20,540 bases of DNA from CAVRQM01 sp964250775 (GTDB taxonomy: Bacteria; Pseudomonadota; Alphaproteobacteria; Acetobacterales; Acetobacteraceae). Both the position numbers and the translations under genes were made by a program. Under the pieces are notes generated by a model. That model did not search any database, was not told where the DNA came from, and saw only the letters and a list, made by a program, of their open reading frames with translations. This document shows positions 1 through 8,233 of this stretch, one piece after another. Positions within the stretch are counted from its first letter, which is position 1. Each line of letters begins with the position of its first letter. Location: positions 1-20,540 of the forward strand of contig CAXUHK010000071.1 in the NCBI GenBank assembly GCA_964250775.1, written 5' to 3'.

Positions 1-1218
1 GGCACTCGACGCCTCGATCGTGAGCACCGTGCTGCCTAAGTTGAACAGCGGGTAGGCGTTTTCCAGTTCCGGTCGGGGACTCTTTGCCATTGCCGGCCAG
101 CCGATGCACGAATCATGGGCGCGGAAATTGCGCAGCCACCAGGCCCAGTCCTCCGGCACCAGTGAGAACGGGTCGTTGTGCGCGAGTTCGCGCGCCGCCC
201 AGACCGGCCAGTGCGGGTTCGACAGCGCCGGACGGCCGAGGAACACCATGTCGATGAGCTCCTCGCGAATGACGCGATCGGCGACCGCCGGCAGCCCGAG
301 GTTCCAACTGACGCCGACCGGGATGCCGACCTCGCGCTTCACCCGCGTGCCCCGCTCCACCATGAAGGCCAGGTCGGCGAAGGGCACCACCTTCATCTCA
401 TCGGTGTTGAAGCCGATCGACAGGTCGGCGAAGTCGAGTCCGTGGTCCTTCATCCAGCCGATGGCGACGATGGACTCGTCAAACTGCACGCCGCGGTCGT
501 TGAGGTCGTCGGAGCCGAGCCGCATGGTCAGCGGATAGCGCTCGGGCCACACCTCGCGCACGGCATTCAGTGCCTCCAGATGGAAGCGGCAGCGGTTCTC
601 CAGCGATCCGCCGTATTCGTCGGCGCGGTGGTTGGCGATGGGCGAGAAGAAGCTGGCGCCGAGGTAGCCGTGGGCGAAATGCATCTCCAGCCACTCGAAG
701 CCGGCATCGAGCGCCCGCTTCGCCGCCAGCTTGTAGCTCTGGTGCAGGCTCTTGATCTCCTCGACCGAAAGCTCCTGGACGGGATACGGGTACTTCGTGC
801 CGCCGTAGGGGATCGCGGAGGGACCGCGCACCTGCCAGCCATCCGGGTGGTCGGCCGGCAGTTGCAGCCCGCCTTCCCAGGGCTTGGTCTCGCTGCCCTT
901 GCGGCCGGTATGGCCGAGCTGGATCGCCGCGACGCCGCCCATGTCACGGATGAGTGTGGTGACGCGCTTCAGGCCATCGACCTGCGCGTCGTCGTAGATG
1001 CCGGCGCAGCTCGTGGTGGTGCGACCGTCGGGCGTGATGGCGAGCTGCTCGGGGAACACCAAGCCGAAGCCGCCGGCCGCGCGCGAGCCGAGCAGCATGA
1101 CATGGTAGTCGTTCATCGTTCCGTCGGCGGCGGAGCGGTACATCGTCATCGGCGACATGGCGATGCGATTGCGTAACGTGACCCCCTTGAGGGTGTATGG
1201 GCTGAACAGGTCGGGCAT
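1..1218 (-). CDS. NADH:flavin oxidoreductase, Old Yellow Enzyme family (3' end off window)
   Basis: FMN-dependent TIM-barrel oxidoreductase of the OYE family, which reduces activated C=C bonds or, in relatives such as dimethylglycine and N-methylproline demethylases, acts on N-methyl amines. The frame stays open to base 1, giving 406 residues with no stop, so the C-terminus is missing. Visible family signatures: NRIAMSPMTMY near residues 17-27, the substrate-binding pair His180/His183 in HFAHGY, and NHRADEYGGSLENR just after. The position held by a redox-tuning Cys in YqjM-type enzymes is Thr25. The ATG at 1218 is supported by AAGGAG seven bases upstream (1226-1231). It is divergent from the rocB-sox operon, so a joint role in amine catabolism is plausible. 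The length already exceeds a minimal single-domain OYE (about 340-370 residues), so a C-terminal extension or second domain cannot be excluded. Family is certain; substrate is unknown. Confidence 0.9.
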   Translation of the reverse strand, partial: MPDLFSPYTLKGVTLRNRIAMSPMTMYRSAADGTMNDYHVMLLGSRAAGGFGLVFPEQLAITPDGRTTTSCAGIYDDAQVDGLKRVTTLIRDMGGVAAIQLGHTGRKGSETKPWEGGLQLPADHPDGWQVRGPSAIPYGGTKYPYPVQELSVEEIKSLHQSYKLAAKRALDAGFEWLEMHFAHGYLGASFFSPIANHRADEYGGSLENRCRFHLEALNAVREVWPERYPLTMRLGSDDLNDRGVQFDESIVAIGWMKDHGLDFADLSIGFNTDEMKVVPFADLAFMVERGTRVKREVGIPVGVSWNLGLPAVADRVIREELIDMVFLGRPALSNPHWPVWAARELAHNDPFSLVPEDWAWWLRNFRAHDSCIGWPAMAKSPRPELENAYPLFNLGSTVLTIEASSA

Positions 1219-1225
1219 GTCGCTG

Positions 1226-1251
1226 CTCCTTCTGCGCGAACGATACTTCGC
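1226..1251 (-). promoter_or_regulatory. RBS plus short inverted repeat in the OYE/rocB divergent region
   Basis: On the minus strand AAGGAG (1226-1231) is correctly spaced for the oxidoreductase ATG. Just upstream is a 16-bp inverted repeat, GCGAA-CGATAC-TTCGC (1236-1251). It lies in the only intergenic space between the divergent oxidoreductase and rocB-sox operon, where an operator would be expected. The RBS is clear; the operator role is inference from a short repeat that could arise by chance. Confidence 0.4.
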
Positions 1252-1332
1252 CTGATTCGGCAACAACCGTGCCACCTTCCCGGGCGCGGCGCGGCGCTTC
1301 TCGTGCCACGGAAGAACTTGTATGGGTTGGCA

Positions 1333-2976
1333 ATGGACCTCCTCAGCCCGTTGGGCCAGCGCGCGCTCGACCTGGCGATCCGCTTCACCCGCTGGCCCAG
1401 CGTCACCGGCACGCCAGGCGAGGCGGCGTTCCCGCGCCTGCTGATGGAGATGCTGGCGGCGCTGCCGTATTTCGCGGCGCATCCGGAGCACCTGATGCTG
1501 CAGCCGATCCCGGGCGATCCGTTCGGCCGCGCCAACGTCATGGCGCTGGTGGCCGGCGGCGGCGCCCGCACGGTGACGCTGAGCGGGCATTTCGACACCG
1601 TGCCGGTCGACGATTACGGCGACCTGGCGCCGCTCGCGACCGAGCCGGACGCGCTGCGCGAGGCGATCCTGGCGCGGCTCGCCGGCGCTCCCATCGACGA
1701 CCTGGCCCGCGCCGACCTGGAAAGCGGCGACTACCTGCCGGGGCGCGGGCTGCTCGACATGAAATCCGGCCTCGCTGTGGGGGTCGCGGTGCTGGAGCGG
1801 TTCGCCGCCGAGCCGGGCGCCGGGGGCAACCTGCTGCTGATCGCCACCGCCGACGAGGAGGATCGCTCGGTGGGGATGCGCGCCGCGGCGGACGCGCTGC
1901 CCGAGGTGCTGGCGCGGTTCGGGCTCGAAGCCGCGCTTGGCATCAACCTCGACGCGCTGATCGACAACGGCGACGGCAGCGCCGGGCGCGTCGTGGCGCT
2001 GGGCTGCGTTGGCAAGCTGCTGCTGAGCGCCTTGGTGGTGGGGCGCGAGGCGCACGCCTGCTACCCGCTGAACGGCGTCAACGCCGGCTATCTCGCGGCC
2101 GAGCTGGTGTGCGAGCTGGAGTTCGCCCCGGAGCTGGCCGAGGAGGACGGGGCCGAGCTGGCGGCGCCGCCCACGCTGCTTGGCAGCCGCGACCTCAAGA
2201 GCGTCTACAACGTGACGACGCCGAGCCGGGTCTGGGCCACCTGGAACGTGCTGAGCCAGAGCCGCAGCGCCGAGCAGGTGCTGGCGGTGGCGACCCAGTT
2301 GGCCGGTGCCGCGATCGCGCGCGCCATGACCCGCATGACCGAGCGCAACGCCCGGCTCGCCAACCCGATGCCGATGAGCCCCGGATGGGACGAGGTGCCG
2401 GTGCTGAGCTTCGCCGAGCTGCGGCAGTTCGCCGCGGCGCGCGACGCCGGGTTCGAGGACCGCTTCCTGGAGCAGGCGGCGGCGCTGATGGCGCGCCCCG
2501 AGCTCGACCTGCCGAGCCGCTGCCGGGTGCTGACCGAGCTGGCCTGGGACGCGGCGGGGCTGCAGGGGCCGGCGATCGTGCTGGGCTTCGCCTCGCTGCC
2601 GTATCCGGCGACAGGGCTGCCGGAGACGGCGCAGGGGCGGGCGCTGGAGGGTCGCATCCGCGCGGTCGCGGCGGCGGTGGCGGCGCGGCATGGCGTGTCG
2701 ATCACGCCGCTCCGGCACTTGCCGGTGATCGTCGACATGCCGTTCCTGGGCCATGTCGACGCCGAGGACCTCCGCCGCACCGCGCAGAACACCCCGGTCT
2801 GGGGCAGCTCGATCGACTGGGACCTCGACCGCCCGCCCACGCCCGGCATCCCGATCCTGAACGTGGGGCCGTGGGGCCGCGACTATCACCATTGGCTCGA
2901 ACGGGTGCATTGTCCCTATGCATTCGGGGCGCTGCCGGAGCTGGTGCGCGACCTCGCCAGTGCCGGTTTGGAGTAG
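1333..2976 (+). CDS. rocB: RocB-like M20 family metallohydrolase
   Basis: Zinc-dependent M20 amidohydrolase/peptidase of the RocB subgroup, named after the Bacillus arginine-utilisation protein whose exact substrate is not settled. M20 metal-site residues are visible: SGHFDTV with His86 and Asp88, LDMKSG with Asp142, and DEED with the catalytic-base candidate Glu175 followed by Glu176. The N-terminal RWPSVTGTPGE and the C-terminal RDYHHWLERVHCPYAF are typical of RocB. The length of 547 residues fits RocB rather than shorter carboxypeptidase-type M20 enzymes. The start is uncertain: the ATG at 1333 lacks a strong ribosome site, and an in-frame GTG at 1303 would add ten residues. The stop lies 9 bases before soxB, so it is almost certainly co-transcribed with the sox genes. 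It probably cleaves an amide or peptide bond to supply, or act on products of, the oxidase substrate; this is inference. Confidence 0.87.
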   Translation: MDLLSPLGQRALDLAIRFTRWPSVTGTPGEAAFPRLLMEMLAALPYFAAHPEHLMLQPIPGDPFGRANVMALVAGGGARTVTLSGHFDTVPVDDYGDLAPLATEPDALREAILARLAGAPIDDLARADLESGDYLPGRGLLDMKSGLAVGVAVLERFAAEPGAGGNLLLIATADEEDRSVGMRAAADALPEVLARFGLEAALGINLDALIDNGDGSAGRVVALGCVGKLLLSALVVGREAHACYPLNGVNAGYLAAELVCELEFAPELAEEDGAELAAPPTLLGSRDLKSVYNVTTPSRVWATWNVLSQSRSAEQVLAVATQLAGAAIARAMTRMTERNARLANPMPMSPGWDEVPVLSFAELRQFAAARDAGFEDRFLEQAAALMARPELDLPSRCRVLTELAWDAAGLQGPAIVLGFASLPYPATGLPETAQGRALEGRIRAVAAAVAARHGVSITPLRHLPVIVDMPFLGHVDAEDLRRTAQNTPVWGSSIDWDLDRPPTPGIPILNVGPWGRDYHHWLERVHCPYAFGALPELVRDLASAGLE

Positions 2977-2985
2977 AGCGGTTCA

Positions 2986-4242
2986 ATGGGGCATCAGTTC
3001 TCGTGGCGCGCGGTGGTGCGGGAGGGGCTGCGCGCGCAGTCCGGCTGGGGCAGGATGTGGCGCGACCCGGAGCCGCGGGCGCATTACGACGTGGTCGTCG
3101 TGGGCGGCGGCGGACACGGCCTGGCGACCGCGCACTACCTCGCGAGCCGGCACGGTGTCACGCGCGTGGCGGTGGTGGAGAAAGGGTACATCGGCTCCGG
3201 CAATGTCGGTCGCAACACCACCATCATCCGCTCCAACTACCTGCTGCCCGGCAACATTCCGTTCTACGAGCAGTCGTTGCAGCTCTGGGAAGGGCTGGAG
3301 CAGGACATCAACTACAACGCCATGGTCAGCCAGCGCGGCGTGCTGAACCTGTTCCACAGCGACGCGCAGCGCGACGAGTATGCGCGGCGCGGCAACGCGA
3401 TGCGTCTGCATGGCGTGGATTGCGAGCTGCTAGACCGCGAGGCGGTGCGGCGGAGGCTGCCGCTGGCGGATTTCGACAACGCGCGGTTCCCGATCCAGGG
3501 CGGCCTGCTGCAAGCCCGCGGCGGCACCGTGCGGCACGATGCCGTGGCCTGGGGCTACGCGCGCGCCGCCGACCGGCGCGGCGTCGACATCCTGCAGCAC
3601 ACCGAGGTGGTCGGCATCCGGGTCGAGGGCGGGCGGGCCATCGGCGTCGAGACCACGCGCGGCTTCATCGGCGCCGACCGCATCGGGCTGGCCTGCGCCG
3701 GCAACTCGTCCCGCGTCGCCGCCATGGCCGGGCTGCGGCTGCCGATCGAGAGCCACGTGCTGCAGGCGTTCGTTTCCGAGGGGCTGAAGCCGCTGGTCGA
3801 CTGCGTGGTGACGTACGGCGCCGGGCATTTCTACATCAGCCAATCGGACAAGGGCGGGCTGGTGTTCGGCGGCGACATCGACGGCTACAACTCGTACGCG
3901 CAGCGCGGCAACCTCGCCACCATCGAGGACGTGGCCGAGGGCGGCATGGCGTTGATGCCGGCGCTCGGCCGGCTGCGGTTGCTGCGGCACTGGGGCGGGA
4001 TCATGGATATGTCGATGGACGGCAGCCCGATCATCGACCGCACCGAGGTCGGCGGCCTCTACCTCAACGCCGGCTGGTGCTATGGCGGCTTTAAGGCGAC
4101 GCCGGCCTCGGGGCTGTGCTTCGCGCACCTGCTGGCCCGCGACGAGACCCATCCGGCGGCGGCGGCGCTGCGGCTCGACCGCTTCGGCCGCGGCAACGTC
4201 ATCGACGAGCGGGGCGCCGGCGCCCAGCCGAACCTGCACTGA
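2986..4242 (+). CDS. soxB: Sarcosine oxidase, beta subunit
   Basis: Flavoprotein subunit of heterotetrameric sarcosine oxidase, which oxidatively demethylates N-methylglycine or a related secondary amine. It carries the amine-oxidation site and the FMN attachment site at the alpha/beta interface. The protein has 418 residues. A Rossmann dinucleotide motif (VVVGGGGHGLATAHYL, residues 36-52) is followed by the family hallmark RNTTIIRSNYLLPGN (76-90). His184 in VRHDAV matches the histidine (His173 in characterised enzymes) that covalently anchors FMN. The C-terminal MDGSPIIDRT and GWCYGGFKATPASG segments are also typical. The ATG lies 9 bases after the rocB stop, with GGAG at the end of rocB as a possible distant ribosome site. 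The name is unrelated to sulfur-oxidation soxB. Exact substrate specificity (sarcosine or another N-methyl amino acid) cannot be read from sequence. Confidence 0.95.
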   Translation: MGHQFSWRAVVREGLRAQSGWGRMWRDPEPRAHYDVVVVGGGGHGLATAHYLASRHGVTRVAVVEKGYIGSGNVGRNTTIIRSNYLLPGNIPFYEQSLQLWEGLEQDINYNAMVSQRGVLNLFHSDAQRDEYARRGNAMRLHGVDCELLDREAVRRRLPLADFDNARFPIQGGLLQARGGTVRHDAVAWGYARAADRRGVDILQHTEVVGIRVEGGRAIGVETTRGFIGADRIGLACAGNSSRVAAMAGLRLPIESHVLQAFVSEGLKPLVDCVVTYGAGHFYISQSDKGGLVFGGDIDGYNSYAQRGNLATIEDVAEGGMALMPALGRLRLLRHWGGIMDMSMDGSPIIDRTEVGGLYLNAGWCYGGFKATPASGLCFAHLLARDETHPAAAALRLDRFGRGNVIDERGAGAQPNLH

Positions 4243-4249
4243 CGCCACA

Positions 4250-4510
4250 ATGCGCATCCTCTGCCCTCACTGCGGCGAACGCGGCCACGAGGAGTTCTCC
4301 TATCTCGGCGACGCGCGGCCGCAGCGCCCGACCGATGGCGGCGCGGTCTCGACCGCCGCGTGGGAGGAGTACGTGTACCTGCGCGACAACCCGGCCGGCG
4401 TGCATCGCGAGCTGTGGTTTCATGCCGCCGGGTGCCAGGCCTGGCTGGTGGTGACGCGCAACGTTCGCACCCACGAGATGTTCGGCGCCGAGCCGGCGAG
4501 GGCGGTATGA
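4250..4510 (+). CDS. soxD: Sarcosine oxidase, delta subunit
   Basis: Small zinc-binding structural subunit of heterotetrameric sarcosine oxidase, 86 residues, the normal length for the family. The four zinc ligands are visible: Cys5 and Cys8 in LCPHCGERG, then His58 and Cys62 in WFHAAGCQAW. EEYVYLRDNPAG and HRELWFH are family-typical. It starts 7 bases after the soxB stop. Its own stop overlaps the soxA start as ATGA, which indicates translational coupling and supports equal stoichiometry of the subunits. Confidence 0.95.
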   Translation: MRILCPHCGERGHEEFSYLGDARPQRPTDGGAVSTAAWEEYVYLRDNPAGVHRELWFHAAGCQAWLVVTRNVRTHEMFGAEPARAV

Positions 4511-7500
4511 TGGACCAGCCGATCCAGGCGACGGCCGTCGCGTCGACCGGCTCTCCGCAACCCTACCGGCTCGCGCATGGCGGGCTGATCGACCGCTCCC
4601 GCCTGCTGCGGTTCAGCTTCGACGGCCGTTCCCTGACCGGACATCCCGGCGACACGCTGGCCTCGGCGCTGCTGGCGAATGGCGCGCGGCTGGTCGGCCG
4701 CTCGTTCAAATACCATCGCCCGCGCGGCATCCTGAGCGCCGGGCCGGAGGAGCCGAACGCGTTGGTCGAGCTGCGCGCGGGCGCGCGGCGGGAGCCCAAT
4801 ACCCGCGCCACGGTGGCGGAGCTGTTCGACGGCCTGGACGCGCGCAGCCAGAACCGCTGGCCGTCGCTGGCCTTCGATCTCATGGCGGTGAACGGCGTCG
4901 CGGCGCCGTTCCTGGCCGCCGGCTTCTACTACAAGACCTTCATGTGGCCGGCGGCGTTCTGGGAGAGGGTCTACGAGCCGCTGATCCGCCGCGCCGCCGG
5001 GCTGGGCCACGCCGCCCGCCTACCCGACCCCGACAGCTACGACCGCGTGACCGCGCATTGCGACGTGCTGGTCGTCGGCGGCGGTCCCGCCGGGCTGATG
5101 GCCGCCCTGAGCGCCGCGCGCGCCGGCTGCCGGGTGATCCTGGCCGACGAGGACAGCCGGCTCGGCGGCCGCACCCTGGCGGAGAACCGGGAGATCGGCG
5201 GCCAGCCGGGGCACGCCTGGTCTGCCGGCGTCGCCGCCGAACTGGAGAGTCTGCCGGAGGTCCGGCTGCTGCCGCGCACCACGGTGTTCGGCGTCTACGA
5301 CGGCGGCGTCTATGGCGCGGTCGAGCGCGTCTCGGACCACCTGCCGGAACCGCTGCCGCACCAGCCCCGGCAACGGCTGTGGCGCGTCGTCGCCCGGCGC
5401 TGCGTGCTGGCGGCCGGAGCCATCGAGCGGCCGCTGGTGTTCGCCGGCAACGACCGGCCGGGCGTGATGCTGGCCGGCGCGGTGCGCAGCTATGTCCACC
5501 GGCAGGCCGTGGCACCCGGCAGCCGGGCGGTGGGGTTCGCGACCCATGACGAGGCCGCGACCACCGCCGCCGACCTGGAGGCCGCCGGCATCGCCGTCGC
5601 CGCCATCGTCGACCCGAGGCCGATGCCGAGCGGGGCGTTGCGCGCCATGGCGCAACTGTGCGGCGCGCGGCTGCTGTCCGGCTCGGTCGTCGCCGAGGCG
5701 CATGGCGGCCGGGCGCTGCAGGGTGTCGACGTGCTCACCCCCGGCGGCGCGCGAGTGCGGCTCGATTGCGACCTGCTGGCGATGTCCGGCGGCTGGAGCC
5801 CGTCGGTCCACCTCACCACCCATCTCGGCGGCCGGCCTGTCTGGGATGACGCCATCGGCGCGTTCGTGCCCGGCCAGTTGCCGCCCGGCATGACCGTGGC
5901 CGGGGCGGCCGGCGGCGCGTGGGCACTGGCCGACGACCTCGCGGACGGCCTGCGGGAAGGTGTCCTCGCGGCGGAGGCGTGTGGCTTCGTGGCGGTGGCA
6001 ACGGCTGCGCCGGAGTGCGGCGAGGAGCCGGCTTCCGGGCCGCCGCTGTGGCGGGTGCGCGGCGGGCGCGGCAAGGCGTTCATCGACTTCCAGAACGACG
6101 TCACCGCCGCCGACGTGGCGCTGGCGGAGCGCGAGGGGTTCCGCTCGGTCGAGCACCTGAAGCGCTACACCACGCTTGGCATGGCGACCGACGGCGGCAA
6201 GACCGCCAACGTCAACGGCCTGGCGCTGATGGCCGAGATCACCGAACGGTCGATCCCCGAGACCGGCGTCACCGTGTCGCGGCCGCCGTACAATCCGGTC
6301 GCCATCGCTGCCCTTGCCGGGCATAGCCGTGGCCCGGCCTACCGTCCGACCCGGCGCACGCCGACGCATGACTGGGCGACTGAGCAGGGCGCGGTGATGA
6401 CCGAGTCCGGGGCGTGGTTGCGCGCCTCGCATTTCCCGCGCGACGGCGAGGCCGACTGGCTGGCCACGGTCCGTCGCGAAGTCACCGCCGTCCGCACCGC
6501 GGTCGGCGTGTGCGACGTGACCACGTTGGGCAAGATCGACGTGCAGGGCGCCGACGCCGCCGCGTTCCTTGATCTCGTCTACGCGAATTCCTGGGGCAAC
6601 CTCGCGGTCGGGCGGGCGCGCTACGGGCTGATGCTGCGCGAGGACGGCTTCGTGCTGGATGACGGCACCACCGCGCGGCTCGACCGCGACCGTTTCGTGA
6701 CCACCACCACCACAGCCAACGCCGTGCGCGTGTTCCAGCATATGCAGTTCGCCAGCCAGGTGCTGTTCCCCCGCCTCGACGTGCAACTGGCGTCCGTCAC
6801 CGAGCAATGGGCGCAATCGGCGCTGGCCGGGCCGCGCGCCCGGGAACTGCTCGCGCGGCTGGTCGACCCGCCGTTCGACATCGGCAACGTGGCGTTCCCG
6901 TACATGGCGGCGGCCGAGCTGACGGTCTGCGGCGGCGTCAAGGCGCGGCTGTTCCGCATCTCGTTCTCCGGCGAGCTGGCCTACGAGGTCGCCGTCCCGG
7001 CGCGCTTTGGCGACGCCCTGGCGCGCCGGGTCATGCAGGCCGGCGCCGATCTCGGGGTGACGCCATACGGGCTGGAGGCGCTGGGCGTGATGCGCGTCGA
7101 GAAGGGCCATCCGGCGGGCGGCGAGCTGAACGGCCAGGTCAGCGCGCACGACTTGCGCCTGGGCCGCCTGCTCAGCGCGCGCAAGGACTTCATCGGCCGC
7201 GCCATGGCGTCGCGCCCGGCCTTGACCGATCCGCGGCGGCCGACGCTGGTTGGCCTGCGCCCGCTCGACCCCGCGCATCGCCTGCGCGGGGGCGCGCACC
7301 TGCTGCCGCAAGACGCCGCCTCCGTGGCCGCGCATGACCAGGGGCACGTCACCTCGGTCGCCTACTCGCCCTCGCTCGGCCACTGGATCGGGCTCGGCTT
7401 GCTGCAGCGCGGGCCGCAGCGGCTGGGCGAGCTGGTGCGAGCCTACGACCCGGTGCGCCAGGGTGATGTCGTCTGCGAGGTGGTGCAGCCGATGTTCGTC

Positions 7501-7530
7501 GATCCGGCCGGGGAGCGGCTGCGTGGCTGA
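4507..7530 (+). CDS. soxA: Sarcosine oxidase, alpha subunit
   Basis: Largest subunit of heterotetrameric sarcosine oxidase, 1007 residues, the expected size. It has three parts. An N-terminal ferredoxin-like region (about residues 30-120) contains GRSFKYHRPRGILSAGPEE. A pyridine-nucleotide/FAD domain follows, with VLVVGGGPAGLMAAL near residues 187-201 and VLAAGAIERPLVFAGNDRPG downstream. A C-terminal GcvT-like folate domain runs from about residue 610, with GAWLRASHFPR, TLGKIDVQG and the late GLEALGVMRVEKGHPAGGE. In characterised enzymes the last domain transfers the methyl-derived carbon to tetrahydrofolate, making 5,10-methylene-THF. The ATG at 4507 overlaps the soxD stop by four bases; a second ATG follows directly at 4510. 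No frame problem is seen. Confidence 0.96.
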   Translation: MMDQPIQATAVASTGSPQPYRLAHGGLIDRSRLLRFSFDGRSLTGHPGDTLASALLANGARLVGRSFKYHRPRGILSAGPEEPNALVELRAGARREPNTRATVAELFDGLDARSQNRWPSLAFDLMAVNGVAAPFLAAGFYYKTFMWPAAFWERVYEPLIRRAAGLGHAARLPDPDSYDRVTAHCDVLVVGGGPAGLMAALSAARAGCRVILADEDSRLGGRTLAENREIGGQPGHAWSAGVAAELESLPEVRLLPRTTVFGVYDGGVYGAVERVSDHLPEPLPHQPRQRLWRVVARRCVLAAGAIERPLVFAGNDRPGVMLAGAVRSYVHRQAVAPGSRAVGFATHDEAATTAADLEAAGIAVAAIVDPRPMPSGALRAMAQLCGARLLSGSVVAEAHGGRALQGVDVLTPGGARVRLDCDLLAMSGGWSPSVHLTTHLGGRPVWDDAIGAFVPGQLPPGMTVAGAAGGAWALADDLADGLREGVLAAEACGFVAVATAAPECGEEPASGPPLWRVRGGRGKAFIDFQNDVTAADVALAEREGFRSVEHLKRYTTLGMATDGGKTANVNGLALMAEITERSIPETGVTVSRPPYNPVAIAALAGHSRGPAYRPTRRTPTHDWATEQGAVMTESGAWLRASHFPRDGEADWLATVRREVTAVRTAVGVCDVTTLGKIDVQGADAAAFLDLVYANSWGNLAVGRARYGLMLREDGFVLDDGTTARLDRDRFVTTTTTANAVRVFQHMQFASQVLFPRLDVQLASVTEQWAQSALAGPRARELLARLVDPPFDIGNVAFPYMAAAELTVCGGVKARLFRISFSGELAYEVAVPARFGDALARRVMQAGADLGVTPYGLEALGVMRVEKGHPAGGELNGQVSAHDLRLGRLLSARKDFIGRAMASRPALTDPRRPTLVGLRPLDPAHRLRGGAHLLPQDAASVAAHDQGHVTSVAYSPSLGHWIGLGLLQRGPQRLGELVRAYDPVRQGDVVCEVVQPMFVDPAGERLRG

Positions 7531-8233
7531 CGTGGCGCTGCTGGCCCGCTCGCCGCTCGACACCGCGCTGCGTCCGGGACNNNNNNNNNNGTTATGTCTG
7601 AGCAGGTCGGCGAGGCCGAGATTGCCCGGCCCGGTCAGCGTCGCCACGCTGGATGACGGCGTGCTTGGTGATCCGGTCGACGGACGGTTCCACCCGGCGC
7701 TGCTGGATGCGGTATTGCAAACCGCCGGCGGCACGCTGCCGGCGGTGACGCCGGGCGGCATCGCCGGCGTCGCCGCCAGGACCGGCCGTGGCGAGGCGGT
7801 GCGCGCCAGCCTCGGACTGCCGCCGCCAGGACGCTGGGCCGACCTCGACGGAATGCGCGCGGTGTGGTCGGGGCCGGACCGCTGGCTGCTGCTGGCCATG
7901 CGCGACATCGAGGCCGAGTTGCGCGAGCGGCTGGGCGACGCCGCCTCGATCACGGACCAGACCGACGCGCGCTGCATCGTCCGGGTATCCGGGCCGCGGG
8001 CCCGCGACGCCTTGGCCAAGGGCGTGCCGCTCGACCTGCACCCGCGCGCGTTCCGGCCGGGCGACGCCGCCACCACACTAGCGGCGCACGTCGCGGTCCA
8101 GATCTGGCAGCTCGACGGCACGCCGCGCTACGACTTGGCGGTGCCGCGCAGCTATGCCGGCGATTTCGCCGGGTTCCTGCTGCACGCTGCTGGCGAGTTC
8201 GGAGTCGAGACGCTCAGCCCTCTCGCAGCATAG
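7523..8233 (+). CDS. soxG: Sarcosine oxidase, gamma subunit (interrupted by assembly gap)
   Basis: Gamma subunit of heterotetrameric sarcosine oxidase, a GcvT-fold partner of the alpha subunit. The GTG at 7523 overlaps the end of soxA by eight bases, and the early ARSPLDTAL matches the family N-terminus. The body is recognisable after the gap: WLLLAMRDIEAELRERLGD, ITDQTDARCIVRVSGPRARD, LAKGVPLDLHPRAFRPGDA and a C-terminal YDLAVPRSYAGDFAGFLLHAAGEFG. Ten Ns at 7581-7590 fall within codons 20-23. The frame is continuous if the gap is really 10 bases, but such runs are usually placeholders. Just after the gap the +2 frame reads EIARP and then the annotated frame reads VSVATL, so a one-base error near the CCC at 7630-7632 is possible. 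The end overlaps the convergent Rieske gene by 20 bases. Confidence 0.85.
   Translation: MADVALLARSPLDTALRPGXXXXLCLSRSARPRLPGPVSVATLDDGVLGDPVDGRFHPALLDAVLQTAGGTLPAVTPGGIAGVAARTGRGEAVRASLGLPPPGRWADLDGMRAVWSGPDRWLLLAMRDIEAELRERLGDAASITDQTDARCIVRVSGPRARDALAKGVPLDLHPRAFRPGDAATTLAAHVAVQIWQLDGTPRYDLAVPRSYAGDFAGFLLHAAGEFGVETLSPLAA
7581..7590. other. Assembly gap (10 Ns)
   Basis: A run of exactly ten Ns interrupts the 5' part of soxG. It marks a scaffold join or unresolved bases; the true length is unknown. Confidence 0.99.

Noticed and set aside
178..1176. A 332-codon + strand frame over the OYE gene
   Set aside because: It is antisense to a gene with clear OYE motifs and has only low-complexity His/Arg/Ala content.
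1269..4094. A 941-codon open frame on the + strand overlapping rocB and soxB
   Set aside because: It runs out of frame across two clear genes and is rich in Arg/Ala/Gly with no domain; it is a high-GC shadow frame.
5020..8121. A 1033-codon open frame antisense to soxA and soxG, crossing the N gap
   Set aside because: It has no recognisable motif and mirrors the codon bias of soxA on the other strand.
2986..8233. Sulfur-oxidation (Sox) genes
   Set aside because: The names coincide, but the sequences are flavin-, zinc- and folate-domain subunits of sarcosine oxidase, not the c-type cytochrome or thiosulfate-oxidation proteins.
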